A stretch of 32,053 nt of DNA, taken from the NCBI GenBank assembly GCA_013695765.1, contig JACCZW010000134.1:1-32053 (forward strand), given 5' to 3'. Of this stretch, positions 17,030 through 25,983 are shown piece by piece. How positions within the stretch are numbered: the stretch's first letter is position 1; every line of letters begins with the position of its first letter. The stretch is from Gammaproteobacteria bacterium (GTDB lineage: Bacteria; Pseudomonadota; Gammaproteobacteria; JACCYU01). The notes beneath the pieces were generated by a model. The model saw only the letters and a list, made by a program, of their open reading frames with translations. It was not told the origin of the DNA and did not search any database. A program made the translations under genes and the position numbers.

Positions 17030-17410
17030 TCAATAGCTAAGTCTGCGATCGGCTTCCGCGTAGTCCACTTCCGGCCGCCGGTTGAGTTTGCGCAAAATGA
17101 CCGCGCGCTGCCTTTTATTCATCCGTCCGCTGTAAAGGTGCACGCCGCCGGACATCAGCCGTGCATGCCGCAGCTTGACCGGCGCGCCGAGGGGCTGGAT
17201 TAGCTTTAACTTATCCGGCGCGGACCGCGCGGCATCGATGAACTTGACGATTATACGCATCGCGGGCGGCCGCGGATCGGCGGGCCTGGCGTGCGTACAG
17301 GCAAGCCCCAGCACGGCCACGAACAGCAGGCATGAACCGCCGCCCCATGATCTGGCCAGACGGGTCGCGACCGAACCATCCGCGGCGCGGGCATGACGCG
17401 CGCCCTGCAT
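17030..17410 (-). CDS. stand-alone prodomain-like lipoprotein, candidate inhibitor/chaperone of the S8 protease
   Basis: A 126-residue protein: a basic N-terminus, a hydrophobic helix (SCLLFVAVLGLAC) ending in a lipobox with C38, then one domain at about 51-126. That domain parallels the protease's own prodomain next door: RIIVKF matches RLIVKF, LMSGGVHLY matches EMSGGAHLI, and RRPEVDYAEADRRLSY matches RHPEIEYADPDVRYDL. It ends where the prodomain would join the catalytic domain. The ATG at 17410 lies one base after the gspF stop, so it is coupled to the gsp genes, and the protease start follows 26 nt after its stop. Known I9-type prodomains fold and inhibit their cognate subtilase; a membrane-tethered free copy guarding the protease in the periplasm is my inference. 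I do not recognise a named family. Confidence 0.72.
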   Translation of the reverse strand: MQGARHARAADGSVATRLARSWGGGSCLLFVAVLGLACTHARPADPRPPAMRIIVKFIDAARSAPDKLKLIQPLGAPVKLRHARLMSGGVHLYSGRMNKRQRAVILRKLNRRPEVDYAEADRRLSY

Positions 17411-17411
17411 C

Positions 17412-18629
17412 TCATTGCACCAGCTGATTGAGTTCGAAGATCGGCAGCAGGATCGCCAGCACGATAATCAGCACCAGCACGCCCATCACCAGAATCAGCA
17501 CCGGTTCGAACAATGTCATGATCGCGCTTATCGACGTCTGCAACTCGCGCTCCTGGTGCTCCGCGGCGCGTTCCAGCATGTCTTGCAGCCTGCCGCTGGA
17601 CTCGCCGCTCGCGATCAGATGCAAGGTCATTGGCGGGAACAGCCCGGAGGTCTCCAGCGAACTGCTGATCGATGCGCCTTCGCGCACGTTGGCGGCGGCG
17701 TTGAGCACGGCCTGGCGCATGGGAATGTGCGGGATGACCTGTGCGGCGATGCGCAGGGCGTCGAGCACCGGCACGCCGCTGCCGACGAGAATACTCAAGG
17801 TGCGCGCGAAACGGGCGGTGTTGAGGCCGCGGATCAGCCGCGAGATCAGCGGCAGACTGAGCATGAAATGATGCACGCGCTGGCGAAAGTGATCGTTGCG
17901 CATGCTGCGCGTAAACATATACACGCCCAGGCCGATAAGGATGATCGCGTACAGGCCATACGCCTTGGTCGCGTCGCTGACCGCGATCAGCGCACGGGTG
18001 AGAAACGGCAATTCCTGACCCAGATGTTCGAACACCTGCACGACCTGCGGTACTACGTAAGTCAGCAGGCCGCCCGCCACCAGCACGGCGATGGTGGTGA
18101 GGATCAACGGGTAAAACATCGCCATGTTGATGCGCTGCTGCATTTCCTGACGGCTTTCGGCGTAATCGGCTAGACGGTCCAGCACCGCGTCCAGATGCCC
18201 GGATTGCTCGCCGGCGGCCACGGTGGCGCGGTACAGCTCGGGGAAGGCGGCCGGGAATTCGCTTAAGCCCGATTCCAGGGTATGGCCCTCGTTGACTCTG
18301 GCGCGCACAGCCAGAATGATGCGCTTGATGCGCGGCTTGGACGATTGTTTGGCGGTGGTGGCGAGCGACTCCTCAAGCGGTGTGCCGGAACGCACCAGGG
18401 TGGCCAGCTGGCGGGTCATCAGCGCCAGTTCGCTCGCGTTCAGGCCGCCGCCTGAGAAACGTTGCCGCAGATTACCCTGTGTCTTGTCGCTCGCGACCTG
18501 TTTGATATCCAGCGGATTCAGGCCGCGTTCGCGCAGTTCCTGACGCGCCTGGCGGGCGGTATCGCCTTCGATAACGCCCGCCAGTTCGCGCCCCGCGATA
18601 TTCAGTGCCTTGTATTCGAACGCTGGCAT
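17412..18629 (-). CDS. gspF: type II secretion inner-membrane platform protein GspF
   Basis: A 405-residue protein with two T2SSF domains. The N-terminus MPAFEYKALNIAGRELAGVI is diagnostic. Membrane helices lie near residues 170-192 (LILTTIAVLVAGGLLTYVVP), 220-240 and 375-398 (VLILVMGVLVLIIVLAILLP). The repeated motif PLEESLATTAKQSSKPRIKR and its second copy near LDALRIAAQVIPHIPMRQAV mark the two cytoplasmic four-helix domains. GspF is the core of the inner-membrane platform on which GspE drives pseudopilus growth. It is separated from gspE by 143 nt holding an inverted repeat, which is unusual since E and F are normally adjacent. Confidence 0.95.
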   Translation of the reverse strand: MPAFEYKALNIAGRELAGVIEGDTARQARQELRERGLNPLDIKQVASDKTQGNLRQRFSGGGLNASELALMTRQLATLVRSGTPLEESLATTAKQSSKPRIKRIILAVRARVNEGHTLESGLSEFPAAFPELYRATVAAGEQSGHLDAVLDRLADYAESRQEMQQRINMAMFYPLILTTIAVLVAGGLLTYVVPQVVQVFEHLGQELPFLTRALIAVSDATKAYGLYAIILIGLGVYMFTRSMRNDHFRQRVHHFMLSLPLISRLIRGLNTARFARTLSILVGSGVPVLDALRIAAQVIPHIPMRQAVLNAAANVREGASISSSLETSGLFPPMTLHLIASGESSGRLQDMLERAAEHQERELQTSISAIMTLFEPVLILVMGVLVLIIVLAILLPIFELNQLVQ

Positions 18630-18640
18630 GTTTTGGTTAA

Positions 18641-18766
18641 TTGCGCAAAGGCGCCAAGATGCAAAGATAATGCTGAACGCAGTGACCGCGGCAGCAATTC
18701 ATGTTTGATCCAGCCAGGTGAGCCATGAATGATAAGATCCCTTTGCGTCCTTGCGCCTTCGCGCGA
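18641..18766. repeat. inverted-repeat element between gspE and gspF
   Basis: The left arm, 18641-18668 (TTGCGCAAAGGCGCCAAGAT and 8 more bases), matches with few changes the reverse complement of the right arm, 18738-18766 (plus-strand core CTTTGCGTCCTTGCGCCTTC). A shorter inverted pair, ATTCATG/CATGAAT, lies between them. The CGCAAAGRCGCAAAG-like composition resembles dispersed intergenic repeats of proteobacteria. It could fold as a long hairpin in the gsp mRNA and tune levels of the downstream genes, or be an inserted miniature element. Confidence 0.6.
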
Positions 18767-18772
18767 ACAGAC

Positions 18773-20317
18773 TCAGTCTTCGCGCGTCACGCGCAGCACT
18801 TCTTCAAGCGTGGTCAAGCCTTTGAGCACCAGCCGCACGCCGTCGTTACGGATGCTGGGCCCTAAGGTGCGCGCGTGACGCTCCAGCTTTTGCTCCGAAC
18901 TCAGATCGTGGATCATGCTGCGCAGAGTCTCGTCCAGCACCACGGCCTCGTAGATACCGGTACGGCCCGCGTAACCACTAGCGTTGCAGGCCGCGCAGCC
19001 ACGCGGCGAATAGATTGTGGGCTTCTCGTCGCCCGCGAGCTTCATGTGTGCGCGTAATTGTTCGTATTCCGTGGCGGTAGCGGGATGCGCGTGTTTGCAG
19101 GCGGGGCACAGTACGCGCACAAGGCGCTGGGCGATTACGCCGACCAGACTGGACGAGAGAAGAAACGGCTCCACGCCCATGTCGCGCAGGCGGGTCAGCG
19201 CGCCAATCGCGGTGTTGGTGTGCAGCGTCGAGAACACCAGATGCCCCGTAAGACTCGCCTGCACGGCAATCTGAGCGGTTTCCAGATCGCGGATCTCGCC
19301 GACCATGACGATATCCGGGTCCTGTCGCAGAATGGCGCGCAGGCCGCGGGCGAACGTCATTTCGACCTTGACGTTGACCTGCGTCTGGCCGATGCCGTCG
19401 ATGAAGTATTCGATCGGGTCTTCGACGGTCAGGATATTGCGCTGCCGGTCGTTCAGCATGCCAAGTGCCGCGTATAACGTGGTGGTCTTGCCCGAGCCGG
19501 TGGGCCCGGTTACGAGGATAATGCCGTGGGGTTTTTGAATTATTTGCCTGACCTTATCGTGAATCTCCGGTGCCATGCCCAGATGCCCGAGGTCCAGCCG
19601 GCCGGCCTGTTTGTCCAGCAACCGAAGCACCACTCTCTCGCCGTAGCCGGAGGGCAGGGTGGAGACGCGCACATCGACCGCGCGGCCCGCGACCCGCAAC
19701 GAGATGCGGCCGTCCTGCGGCACCCGCTTCTCGGCGATATCCAGCTTCGCCATAACCTTGATGCGGGACACGATCAGGGTGGCCATTTTGCGCGGCGGCT
19801 GGAGGATTTCGCGCAGCATGCCATCGACTCGAAAGCGCACCCACAACGTGGTCTCGAAAGTCTCGATATGGATATCCGAGGCGTTTTCCTTGATCGCCTC
19901 GGTCAGCAGTGCGTTGATCAGCCGGATGATGGGGGCGTCGTCGTTGGCCTCCATCAGGTCTTCGGTCTCGGGCAGCGATTCGGCCAGTTGATTCAAATCG
20001 AGGTTGTCGCCGAGATCCTCCATCATGGCCCGCGCGGCGCCCGAGCCGGCGTCGTAGATCTGCGTCAGCAAGGTATCGAATTCCGTCTCGCTGACCGCCG
20101 TCAAAGCCAGCGGTTTGCCCGTGAAACGCCGTACTTCCGCGATGACCGCGGCGCGCACGCCGGGCTTACGGTACAGGGTCACCCGCCCATTAATTTCATC
20201 GCCGACCAGCACGCCGTGCCGCTTGGAGAAACCGTACGCGGGGCGGCGCACGCCGCCGATCACGGGCGGCGGGGTATTTACAAGATCGGCCAGCGGCTGC
20301 AGATCGGTTTCGGTCAT
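18773..20317 (-). CDS. gspE: type II secretion ATPase GspE
   Basis: A 514-residue hexameric cytoplasmic ATPase of the T2SS. N1E/N2E domains occupy roughly residues 1-130, then comes the secretion ATPase core. Visible motifs are Walker A ([10 protein letters not shown], near 270), Asp box and Walker B ([16 protein letters not shown], near 335), and the His box [16 protein letters not shown]. The zinc-binding tetracysteine CPAC...CAAC lies at about 405-445. All catalytic elements are intact. It docks on the GspL cytoplasmic domain and powers pseudopilin assembly through GspF. Its ATG overlaps the gspD stop by 4 nt. Confidence 0.96.
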   Translation of the reverse strand: MTETDLQPLADLVNTPPPVIGGVRRPAYGFSKRHGVLVGDEINGRVTLYRKPGVRAAVIAEVRRFTGKPLALTAVSETEFDTLLTQIYDAGSGAARAMMEDLGDNLDLNQLAESLPETEDLMEANDDAPIIRLINALLTEAIKENASDIHIETFETTLWVRFRVDGMLREILQPPRKMATLIVSRIKVMAKLDIAEKRVPQDGRISLRVAGRAVDVRVSTLPSGYGERVVLRLLDKQAGRLDLGHLGMAPEIHDKVRQIIQKPHGIILVTGPTGSGKTTTLYAALGMLNDRQRNILTVEDPIEYFIDGIGQTQVNVKVEMTFARGLRAILRQDPDIVMVGEIRDLETAQIAVQASLTGHLVFSTLHTNTAIGALTRLRDMGVEPFLLSSSLVGVIAQRLVRVLCPACKHAHPATATEYEQLRAHMKLAGDEKPTIYSPRGCAACNASGYAGRTGIYEAVVLDETLRSMIHDLSSEQKLERHARTLGPSIRNDGVRLVLKGLTTLEEVLRVTRED

Positions 20318-22359
20318 TGAAATTCTCCTCCGACGTCGGGCGTCATCTCCATCAGACGGTTGTGCTGACGAACGGGTTTGGGAATCTGCGTGATCAGTTC
20401 GTCTAGATCCGGCAGGCGCGCGGCGCTGGCTTTTCCGAAACCGCGGCGCTGATTGACCTCGATCTGGCGCGCGCGCAGATAATCGTATTTGCTGTTGGTG
20501 TAAGCGGTCGCCAGCTTGGGATCCCTCAATATAACCGGATGAATGAACACCATCAGACTGCGTTCAGCCTCGTTGGTGCTGTCGCTGCGAAACAGGTAAC
20601 CCAGCAATGGAATGTCGCCCAGTATCGGCACTTTCTGTTGATTGTCGGTAACGCTGTCCTCGATCAGACCGCCCAGCACCAAGGTCTGCCCATCTTCTAC
20701 CAGCACATTGGTCTTGATCGTGCGTTTGTTGGTAATGAGGTCCGCGGCGTCTTCCAGGTTGGTCTCTGCAATGGACGACGATTCCTGTTCGATGTCCAGC
20801 CGGATGGTGTCGCCCTCGTTGACCTGCGGGGTGATGCGCAAGGTGATGCCGACATCCTGGCGCTCGATGGTCTGGAACGGATCGACGCCGCCGGTCACCT
20901 GTCCGGTATCGACACCGGTGCTGAAATTGCCGGTGATAAATGGCACGTTCTGCGCTACAACTACTTCGGCCTCTTCGTTGTCCAGGGTCACGAGCGTCGG
21001 GGTGGAGAGGATATTCGTGGCCGCGTCGCTCGCCAGCGCCTGGAGAATCAGGCCGAACCGGGTGCCGCCGCTGCGGTCCGCGGCGCCCAGCAACAGGCCA
21101 TTGCCAAAGGACAGCGGGCTACTGATGATCTGCGCCAGGGTGCGTCCCGCACCGCTTAAGCTGGACGCGATCACGGGTGCGCCGCCGTCGACTTCATCGG
21201 GCACCACGGCGAATTGCATGCCCAGCTGGTTTGCGAGCGTTGTCGAAACTTCCGCGATAACCGCCTCGACCAGTACCTGAGCGCGACGTATGTCCAACTG
21301 CCTTATCACGCTTTGAATACTGGCGAATTCGTCTGGAGGTGCTGTGATGACCAGGGCGTTGTTGCGCTCGTCCGCCTGGATATCCAGCTCTTCGTTTTCG
21401 CCACTGCTGGAACTCGTGCTGGTCGTAGTCGTCGTTGCGATGGCCGACTGAGATTCTCCGGCCGCCGCCTGTTCCTGCTGCTGCTCGGCGACCCCCAGCA
21501 GAATCGGTGCTAAGTCTTCGGCCTTGGCGTAGTTCAGAAATACAACCTGCGTGTCGCCGCCGGTTTCCAGCGGCGTATCCAGATGCGCGATCAGACCGCG
21601 CAGGCGCAGGCGCGCCTTTTCCTGCCCGCTTAACAGAATACTATTGGTGCGATCATCCGCCACCAGCAGGGGTTGTCCCGGCAGGGTCCCCCCGGACAGC
21701 TGGGTATCTCTTTGTTGCATCGCGGTGATTACGCGCACGATCTCGCTGGCCGCGGCGTGTTCCAGTCGGATCACTTCTATAGTATCGCTCACCGGATAAT
21801 CCATGCGTTCCACGATTTGCTGGATGCGGTCGATGTTGGCGGCGCGATCGGAAATGACCAGCGTGTTGTTCGCGGTATACGCCGCCAGATGTCCCTGCTG
21901 TGGAACCAGCGGCCGCAGGATGGGTACGAGCTGCGCGGCCGAAATACTGTCGACCGAGATGACGCGCGTGATCAACTCGTCGCCCTGACCGCTGTCAGTA
22001 AGCACCGCGGGACCTTGTTTGGCGGTGATATCCGGTACGATCTTGACGACCTCGCCCACCGGTACGGCGGCGTATCCGTGCACCTGCAGCACCGACAGAA
22101 AGACCTGATAGACCTCGTCCTCGTTCATCGGCTTGGCGGAAATCACCGTGATCTTCGCCTTGACTCTGGGGTCTACGACAAAATTTGTGCCTGTCACCTC
22201 GGCGACCGTCTCGATCAGCGAGCGCAGGTCAGCATCCTTGAGGTTAAGCATAACGCCTTCCTGCGCGCGGACCGTCAACGCGCTGGCCATCATTATCAGC
22301 CCCAGCAGCAATGGGCGCCGCAACCGCCGCATATTTAACAAGCGAGGTGGTCGATTCAC
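20314..22359 (-). CDS. gspD: type II secretion outer-membrane secretin GspD
   Basis: A 681-residue precursor. A Sec signal peptide ([16 protein letters not shown], cut near residue 32) leads to the N0 domain ([20 protein letters not shown]), N1-N3 repeats, and the secretin pore domain ([20 protein letters not shown] through [20 protein letters not shown]). A low-complexity Gln/Ala/Ser/Thr linker (about 293-323, including [14 protein letters not shown]) interrupts the N3 region, as in many GspD. GTG 22359 is chosen as the start because GGGAG lies 5 nt before it; an upstream TTG (22371) and an internal ATG (22332) are weaker. GspD forms the outer-membrane channel through which folded cargo, such as the S8 protease, exits. 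No pilotin gene is seen nearby. Confidence 0.95.
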   Translation of the reverse strand: MNRPPRLLNMRRLRRPLLLGLIMMASALTVRAQEGVMLNLKDADLRSLIETVAEVTGTNFVVDPRVKAKITVISAKPMNEDEVYQVFLSVLQVHGYAAVPVGEVVKIVPDITAKQGPAVLTDSGQGDELITRVISVDSISAAQLVPILRPLVPQQGHLAAYTANNTLVISDRAANIDRIQQIVERMDYPVSDTIEVIRLEHAAASEIVRVITAMQQRDTQLSGGTLPGQPLLVADDRTNSILLSGQEKARLRLRGLIAHLDTPLETGGDTQVVFLNYAKAEDLAPILLGVAEQQQEQAAAGESQSAIATTTTTSTSSSSGENEELDIQADERNNALVITAPPDEFASIQSVIRQLDIRRAQVLVEAVIAEVSTTLANQLGMQFAVVPDEVDGGAPVIASSLSGAGRTLAQIISSPLSFGNGLLLGAADRSGGTRFGLILQALASDAATNILSTPTLVTLDNEEAEVVVAQNVPFITGNFSTGVDTGQVTGGVDPFQTIERQDVGITLRITPQVNEGDTIRLDIEQESSSIAETNLEDAADLITNKRTIKTNVLVEDGQTLVLGGLIEDSVTDNQQKVPILGDIPLLGYLFRSDSTNEAERSLMVFIHPVILRDPKLATAYTNSKYDYLRARQIEVNQRRGFGKASAARLPDLDELITQIPKPVRQHNRLMEMTPDVGGEFQ

Positions 22360-22364
22360 TCGGT

Positions 22365-22369
22365 CTCCC
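22365..22369 (-). promoter_or_regulatory. ribosome binding site deciding the gspD start
   Basis: GGGAG on the minus strand lies 5 nt upstream of GTG 22359. The alternative ATG at 22332 has no purine-rich sequence at the right distance, and the TTG at 22371 lies upstream of this site. Confidence 0.6.
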
Positions 22370-22567
22370 AAAATTGATTCATTCGCCGTGACGTGGATCG
22401 GATCGCTGCCAGCACGGTCTGTGCTATCGAAAGGTCGCCAGCAGCGATGCTCAGGCGTCGTACTCTAAGTTCGCGTCCCCATAAAGTCCAAAAATTGAGG
22501 TGTATAAATTCAGGCCGCCATGCGAGAACATGCCTTTGCATTATTCTCGGTAAGTAAACTTTTCAGG

Positions 22568-23521
22568 TTATCGCAGACTGTGTTCAACCGTTATTTCACT
22601 GCCGTCACGCAGCAGGGTAACGCTTACCTGTTCTGCCTTGACCAAATCCTGCAGGGCCAGCAAGCCCTTGTCCGGGCGATCGATAGCGATCCCGTTGACG
22701 GACGTTACGATATCGCCTTCCTGCAAGCCAATTTGCTCGAATAGCTGCGTGTTGCCCTGCGGGGTCAGCTGGTAACCCAGGAACTGTCCGTTCTCTGTGG
22801 CTGGCGCGGCGCGGATCATGTCGCCGAGTCGGCCGGGATCCTGCAAAATCTGCTGGCGCACCGCGCCCAGATCGACGCCAGACCCGCCGTCAGGCAGATA
22901 ATCGGAGCCGGCTGCCGCACTTGCTGCGTCGGGCATCGGCTGGTCGTAGCCCGCGGCGTAAGCCTGTGCGGCGTCCGTATAGCCTTCGGTGGCGTTTGCC
23001 TTTAGGGCCCCCGCCTTTTTGCCATACAGGTTCAATCGGCTGCGGGGCAGACGCAGCGTTTCCATGCGCTGGTTGTGTTCCAGAATGACCCGATCGACAT
23101 AAACCGCCTTGAGTACGCCGCCACCGACGATGGCGTCGCCCAGCCGGTAGAATTTTTCGTTGCTTCCATCACTGGCGATAATGGCGAGTGCCTGATCGTT
23201 GCCCGTCGCATAAATGCCGCGCAATGCCAGGTTTAGACGCGTGTCCGGAGCATCCACCAGGCGCGGCTGGGCCTCACGCGCCTCGCCGAACAAATGCAGG
23301 TTCGCGATTGCCAGGGCGTAGTCCGGGCGCTCTGTGGCGGTGTCGGGCAAATCGACATTCTGCGTTGCCGCCGGCGCCCAGACCTCGGGCGCGGGCGCGA
23401 ACACGCGCCAGCCCAGATTCGCCAGGCTGTAGGCTATGAGCACGGTCAGCGCCGCGGCTGCCACACCGGGCAGTCCGGCGAGCAGCCACGATGCGCCTCG
23501 TTTGCCATTTATAAGCGCCAT
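22568..23521 (-). CDS. gspC: type II secretion protein GspC (PDZ type)
   Basis: A 317-residue inner-membrane protein: a short cytoplasmic N-terminus, one membrane helix (about residues 14-36), a periplasmic homology region (YALAIANLHLFGEA, LNLALRGIYATGNDQALAII) that contacts the N0 domain of GspD, and a C-terminal PDZ domain (QIGLQEGDIVTSVNGIAIDR). PDZ-type GspC helps cargo recognition. It is the first gene of the gsp locus; the promoter should lie in 23522-23700. A 208-nt gap to the gspD start is larger than other spacings in the locus and holds nothing I recognise. Confidence 0.93.
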   Translation of the reverse strand: MALINGKRGASWLLAGLPGVAAAALTVLIAYSLANLGWRVFAPAPEVWAPAATQNVDLPDTATERPDYALAIANLHLFGEAREAQPRLVDAPDTRLNLALRGIYATGNDQALAIIASDGSNEKFYRLGDAIVGGGVLKAVYVDRVILEHNQRMETLRLPRSRLNLYGKKAGALKANATEGYTDAAQAYAAGYDQPMPDAASAAAGSDYLPDGGSGVDLGAVRQQILQDPGRLGDMIRAAPATENGQFLGYQLTPQGNTQLFEQIGLQEGDIVTSVNGIAIDRPDKGLLALQDLVKAEQVSVTLLRDGSEITVEHSLR

Positions 23522-23659
23522 TTAATACAACGTCATCCGATTTTGTTGTGGATTGTCATCAGTCCCTTTCGACCGCCGAGCCCGACATGCCGCCTGTTCT
23601 CGCGTCCCGTATTTTCAGACTACGCGCGGACAGGGTTGTTATTATCTCCCGTATCGGTG

Positions 23660-23695
23660 CGGCGCCCGGACTCCGCAGAAAAAAAGCGGGCGCCG
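23660..23695. repeat. 9-bp inverted repeat upstream of gspC
   Basis: CGGCGCCCG (23660-23668) and CGGGCGCCG (23687-23695) are exact reverse complements separated by 18 nt that include a run of seven A. It lies about 140 bp upstream of the gspC start. It may be an operator or a structural element; the orientation of the A-run does not give a standard terminator. Confidence 0.45.
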
Positions 23696-23822
23696 GACCA
23701 GACACGCGTGCGCAGTATAACCATGCGTAATCACACCTGCCATTCGCGCCATTGTTGCAGCGGACTTGAATCCGCGCGTCATCGCTGCTTGCCGGTGTTT
23801 AAAGCTCGCCAACCGGCGCAGC

Positions 23823-23851
23823 TTGACACTCTTAAACCCGTCACGTACATT
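23823..23851 (+). promoter_or_regulatory. sigma-70-like promoter upstream of tRNA-Glu
   Basis: TTGACA (23823-23828), a 17-nt spacer and TACATT (23846-23851) give a perfect -35 box and a good -10 box. The only plus-strand gene downstream is tRNA-Glu, which begins about 95 nt after the -10 box, so a 5' leader to be trimmed is implied. Confidence 0.55.
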
Positions 23852-23950
23852 TCTGCGGCATCGGCCTGGGCAGTCGCCGAGCGTAATTAATCATTTATTC
23901 TTGCGCTCATGCCTAAGCGCGCCCGAGTCGCCTGGCAGTAACAAGCTACC

Positions 23951-24026
23951 GTCCCCATCGTCTAGAGGCCTAGGACATCGCCCTTTCACGGCGGCAACAG
24001 GGGTTCGAATCCCCTTGGGGACGCCA
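23951..24026 (+). tRNA. tRNA-Glu (anticodon UUC)
   Basis: A full cloverleaf: acceptor GTCCCCA pairs with TGGGGAC, followed by discriminator G and an encoded CCA (24024-24026). The anticodon loop CTTTCAC has TTC at 23985-23987. The T arm GGGGTTCGAATCCCC is canonical. The T at position 2 of the D-arm region (CGTCTAGAGGCCTAGGACA) is typical of tRNA-Glu. No further tRNA genes follow. Confidence 0.97.
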
Positions 24027-24191
24027 CTTCCCTTAACCCACCCATCCTCCGCCGCTGCACTATCCGCCGATGATCGGTATCAAATGCGCGATTAAGTCCA
24101 CCCGAAAGCCGCCAACGCAAGTCCGTCCCGACCAAGTGTGGGGCCGCAGCGACGATCGGCGTATGCCGATATATGTTGTCAATAAGTTTAT

Positions 24192-24965
24192 TTAGGTGCG
24201 GATACCGACGCCTCGATCCAGCAGCCGCAGGCTGAGCGTGAACAGAACTAGGATGAACCCCAGGATAATCCCAAACGAGACCGTCACGCTGATATCCGAG
24301 TGCCCGATAATGCCGAATCTAAACGCATTGATCATATAAAGTATCGGGTTGACCAGCGATACGGCCTGCCAGAACGGCGGGAGCATGTCGATGGAATAAA
24401 ATATCCCGCCCAGATAAGTCAGCGGCGTCAACACAAAGGTCGGCACGATAGAAATGTCGTCGAAGCTGCGCGCAAAGATACCGTTGATAAATCCCGCCAG
24501 CGCGAACAGGATCGCGGTCAGGAAGACCACACTGACCGTGACAAAAATGTTGTGGATATGCAGATCGGTAAAAAACAGCGACACCAGAAACACCGCCACG
24601 CCTACCGTCATTCCGCGCACCACGCCGCCACCGACAAACCCGAGCAGAATGATGTAATTCGGCGTCGGTGAAATCAGCATCTCCTCGATATGACGCTGAA
24701 ACTTAGCGCCGAAGAAAGACGACACCACATTGGCATATGAGTGCGCGATGATGCCCAGCATAATAAGGCCCGGGACTATGTATTCCATGTAGGTGAAGCC
24801 GTGGATATCGCCGATCTGCGAGCCGATCAATTTGCCGAAGATGACGAAGTAAAGCACTATCGTGATGGTCGGCGGCAGCACGGTCTGAATCCAGATGCGT
24901 ATAAAGCGCAGGAATTCCTTGATGAGGATGGTCTTGAAGGCGATGTATTTCTGGCGAAGATTCAT
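24192..24965 (-). CDS. ABC-2 type transporter permease (YadH/NodJ-like)
   Basis: A 257-residue inner-membrane permease with six predicted helices. It begins with an amphipathic segment (IAFKTILIKEFLRFIRIWIQ). The block EEMLISPTPNYIILLGFVGG and the ABC-2 signature LTPLTYLGGIFYSIDMLPPF are family landmarks, with SLVNPILYMINAFRFGIIGH before the last helix. It lies 25 nt after the ATPase gene and the two form an exporter of the YadGH type. The substrate is unknown; relatives export polysaccharide, nodulation factors or drugs. Confidence 0.92.
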   Translation of the reverse strand: MNLRQKYIAFKTILIKEFLRFIRIWIQTVLPPTITIVLYFVIFGKLIGSQIGDIHGFTYMEYIVPGLIMLGIIAHSYANVVSSFFGAKFQRHIEEMLISPTPNYIILLGFVGGGVVRGMTVGVAVFLVSLFFTDLHIHNIFVTVSVVFLTAILFALAGFINGIFARSFDDISIVPTFVLTPLTYLGGIFYSIDMLPPFWQAVSLVNPILYMINAFRFGIIGHSDISVTVSFGIILGFILVLFTLSLRLLDRGVGIRT

Positions 24966-24990
24966 TATTTTTCGGTTCGGGATAATGTCC

Positions 24991-25914
24991 TCAGGACGCG
25001 CTTTTGGTATTGACCAGCCGCACGAAAAGTTCCTCCAGTCGGTTCGACTTGTTCTTCATGCTCAGCACTTCGATGCCATGTCCTGACAACGACTGGAATA
25101 CCTGATTGAGGTTCTGTTCCTTGGATATCGATACCTCGATGGTCGTGCCGTCCACCTGCTGCGCGTCGTACGCGGGTAGCGGCGGTAGTTGCACTACCGG
25201 ATTGCGCAGGAACAGCACGAAGGTCTCCACGTGCAAAGTATCCAGCAGGCGGCGCATGCTGGTGTTCTCGATCACCCGCCCGCCGTCGATGATGCCGATG
25301 GTGCGGCACAGGCTCTCGGCTTCTTCCAGGTAATGCGTGGTGAGTATGATAGTGGTGCCCTCGCCGTTGATCTGCCGCAGGAACGTCCACATCGAGCGCC
25401 GTGTTTCGATATCTACGCCGGCGGTCGGCTCGTCCAATATCAGCAGCCGCGGGCTGTGCACCAGCGCGCGCGCGATCATGAGCCGCCGTTTCATGCCGCC
25501 GGAAAGCTCGCGTGCGCTGGTGCGCCGCTTCTCCCAGAGCCCTAAGCGCCTGAGGCAGGCTTCGGCCGCGACATACGCGGGACGGCGGTCAATCCCGTAA
25601 TACCCCGCTTGATTAACCACAATCTCGACGATGGGTTCGAACATGTTGAAATTGAATTCCTGCGGCACCAGGCCGAGACTGGCGCGTGCGTCAGCGAACT
25701 GTGTATCGATATCCCTGCCGAAGATAAAAACCTTGCCGCCCGACTTGTTGATCAGGGAGCTGACGATACCGATAGTGGTTGATTTTCCGGCGCCGTTGGG
25801 GCCCAGCAGCGCGAAGAAATCGCCCTCCTGAATCTCCAGATCGATACCCTTGAGCGCGGTCACGCCGCTCTTGTAGGTTTTGGATAAATTGCGGATCGAG
25901 AGTGCGGCGGTCAT
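24991..25914 (-). CDS. ABC transporter ATP-binding protein (YadG-like)
   Basis: A 307-residue ATPase. Visible are Walker A (LGPNGAGKSTT, near residue 39), the Q-loop (VPQEFNFNMFEP), the ABC signature (LSGGMKRRL), Walker B (LLILDEPTAGVD) and the switch His in ILTTHYLEEAE. A C-terminal extension of about 80 residues after the NBD is typical for ABC-2 exporters. The frame opens at 25941, but the ATG at 25914 (MTAALSIRNLSKTYKSG) fits the family start. It is divergent from the aminopeptidase gene, with a 69-bp shared upstream region. Confidence 0.93.
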   Translation of the reverse strand: MTAALSIRNLSKTYKSGVTALKGIDLEIQEGDFFALLGPNGAGKSTTIGIVSSLINKSGGKVFIFGRDIDTQFADARASLGLVPQEFNFNMFEPIVEIVVNQAGYYGIDRRPAYVAAEACLRRLGLWEKRRTSARELSGGMKRRLMIARALVHSPRLLILDEPTAGVDIETRRSMWTFLRQINGEGTTIILTTHYLEEAESLCRTIGIIDGGRVIENTSMRRLLDTLHVETFVLFLRNPVVQLPPLPAYDAQQVDGTTIEVSISKEQNLNQVFQSLSGHGIEVLSMKNKSNRLEELFVRLVNTKSAS

Positions 25915-25983
25915 GGAGACGATAGAACGGTGCGGATGCACTTTGCAAAGCGCGGTAGTTTAACATAGCAGCCGCGGGACGCT

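Larger units (their letters stand above)
23522..23950. other. intergenic region between gspC and tRNA-Glu
   Basis: No convincing gene is seen in these 429 bases. They hold an inverted repeat at 23660-23695 and a sigma-70-like promoter at 23823-23851 on the plus strand. The gspC promoter should also be in the left part, but I could not single out boxes for it. Confidence 0.5.

Noticed and set aside
17415-18173. 252-codon plus-strand open frame rich in His and Gln
   Set aside because: Antisense to gspF; His/Gln-rich composition is a by-product of the complementary hydrophobic codons.
19526-20320. 264-codon plus-strand open frame
   Set aside because: Fully antisense to gspE, which has all ATPase motifs; the plus-strand product has no recognisable motif.
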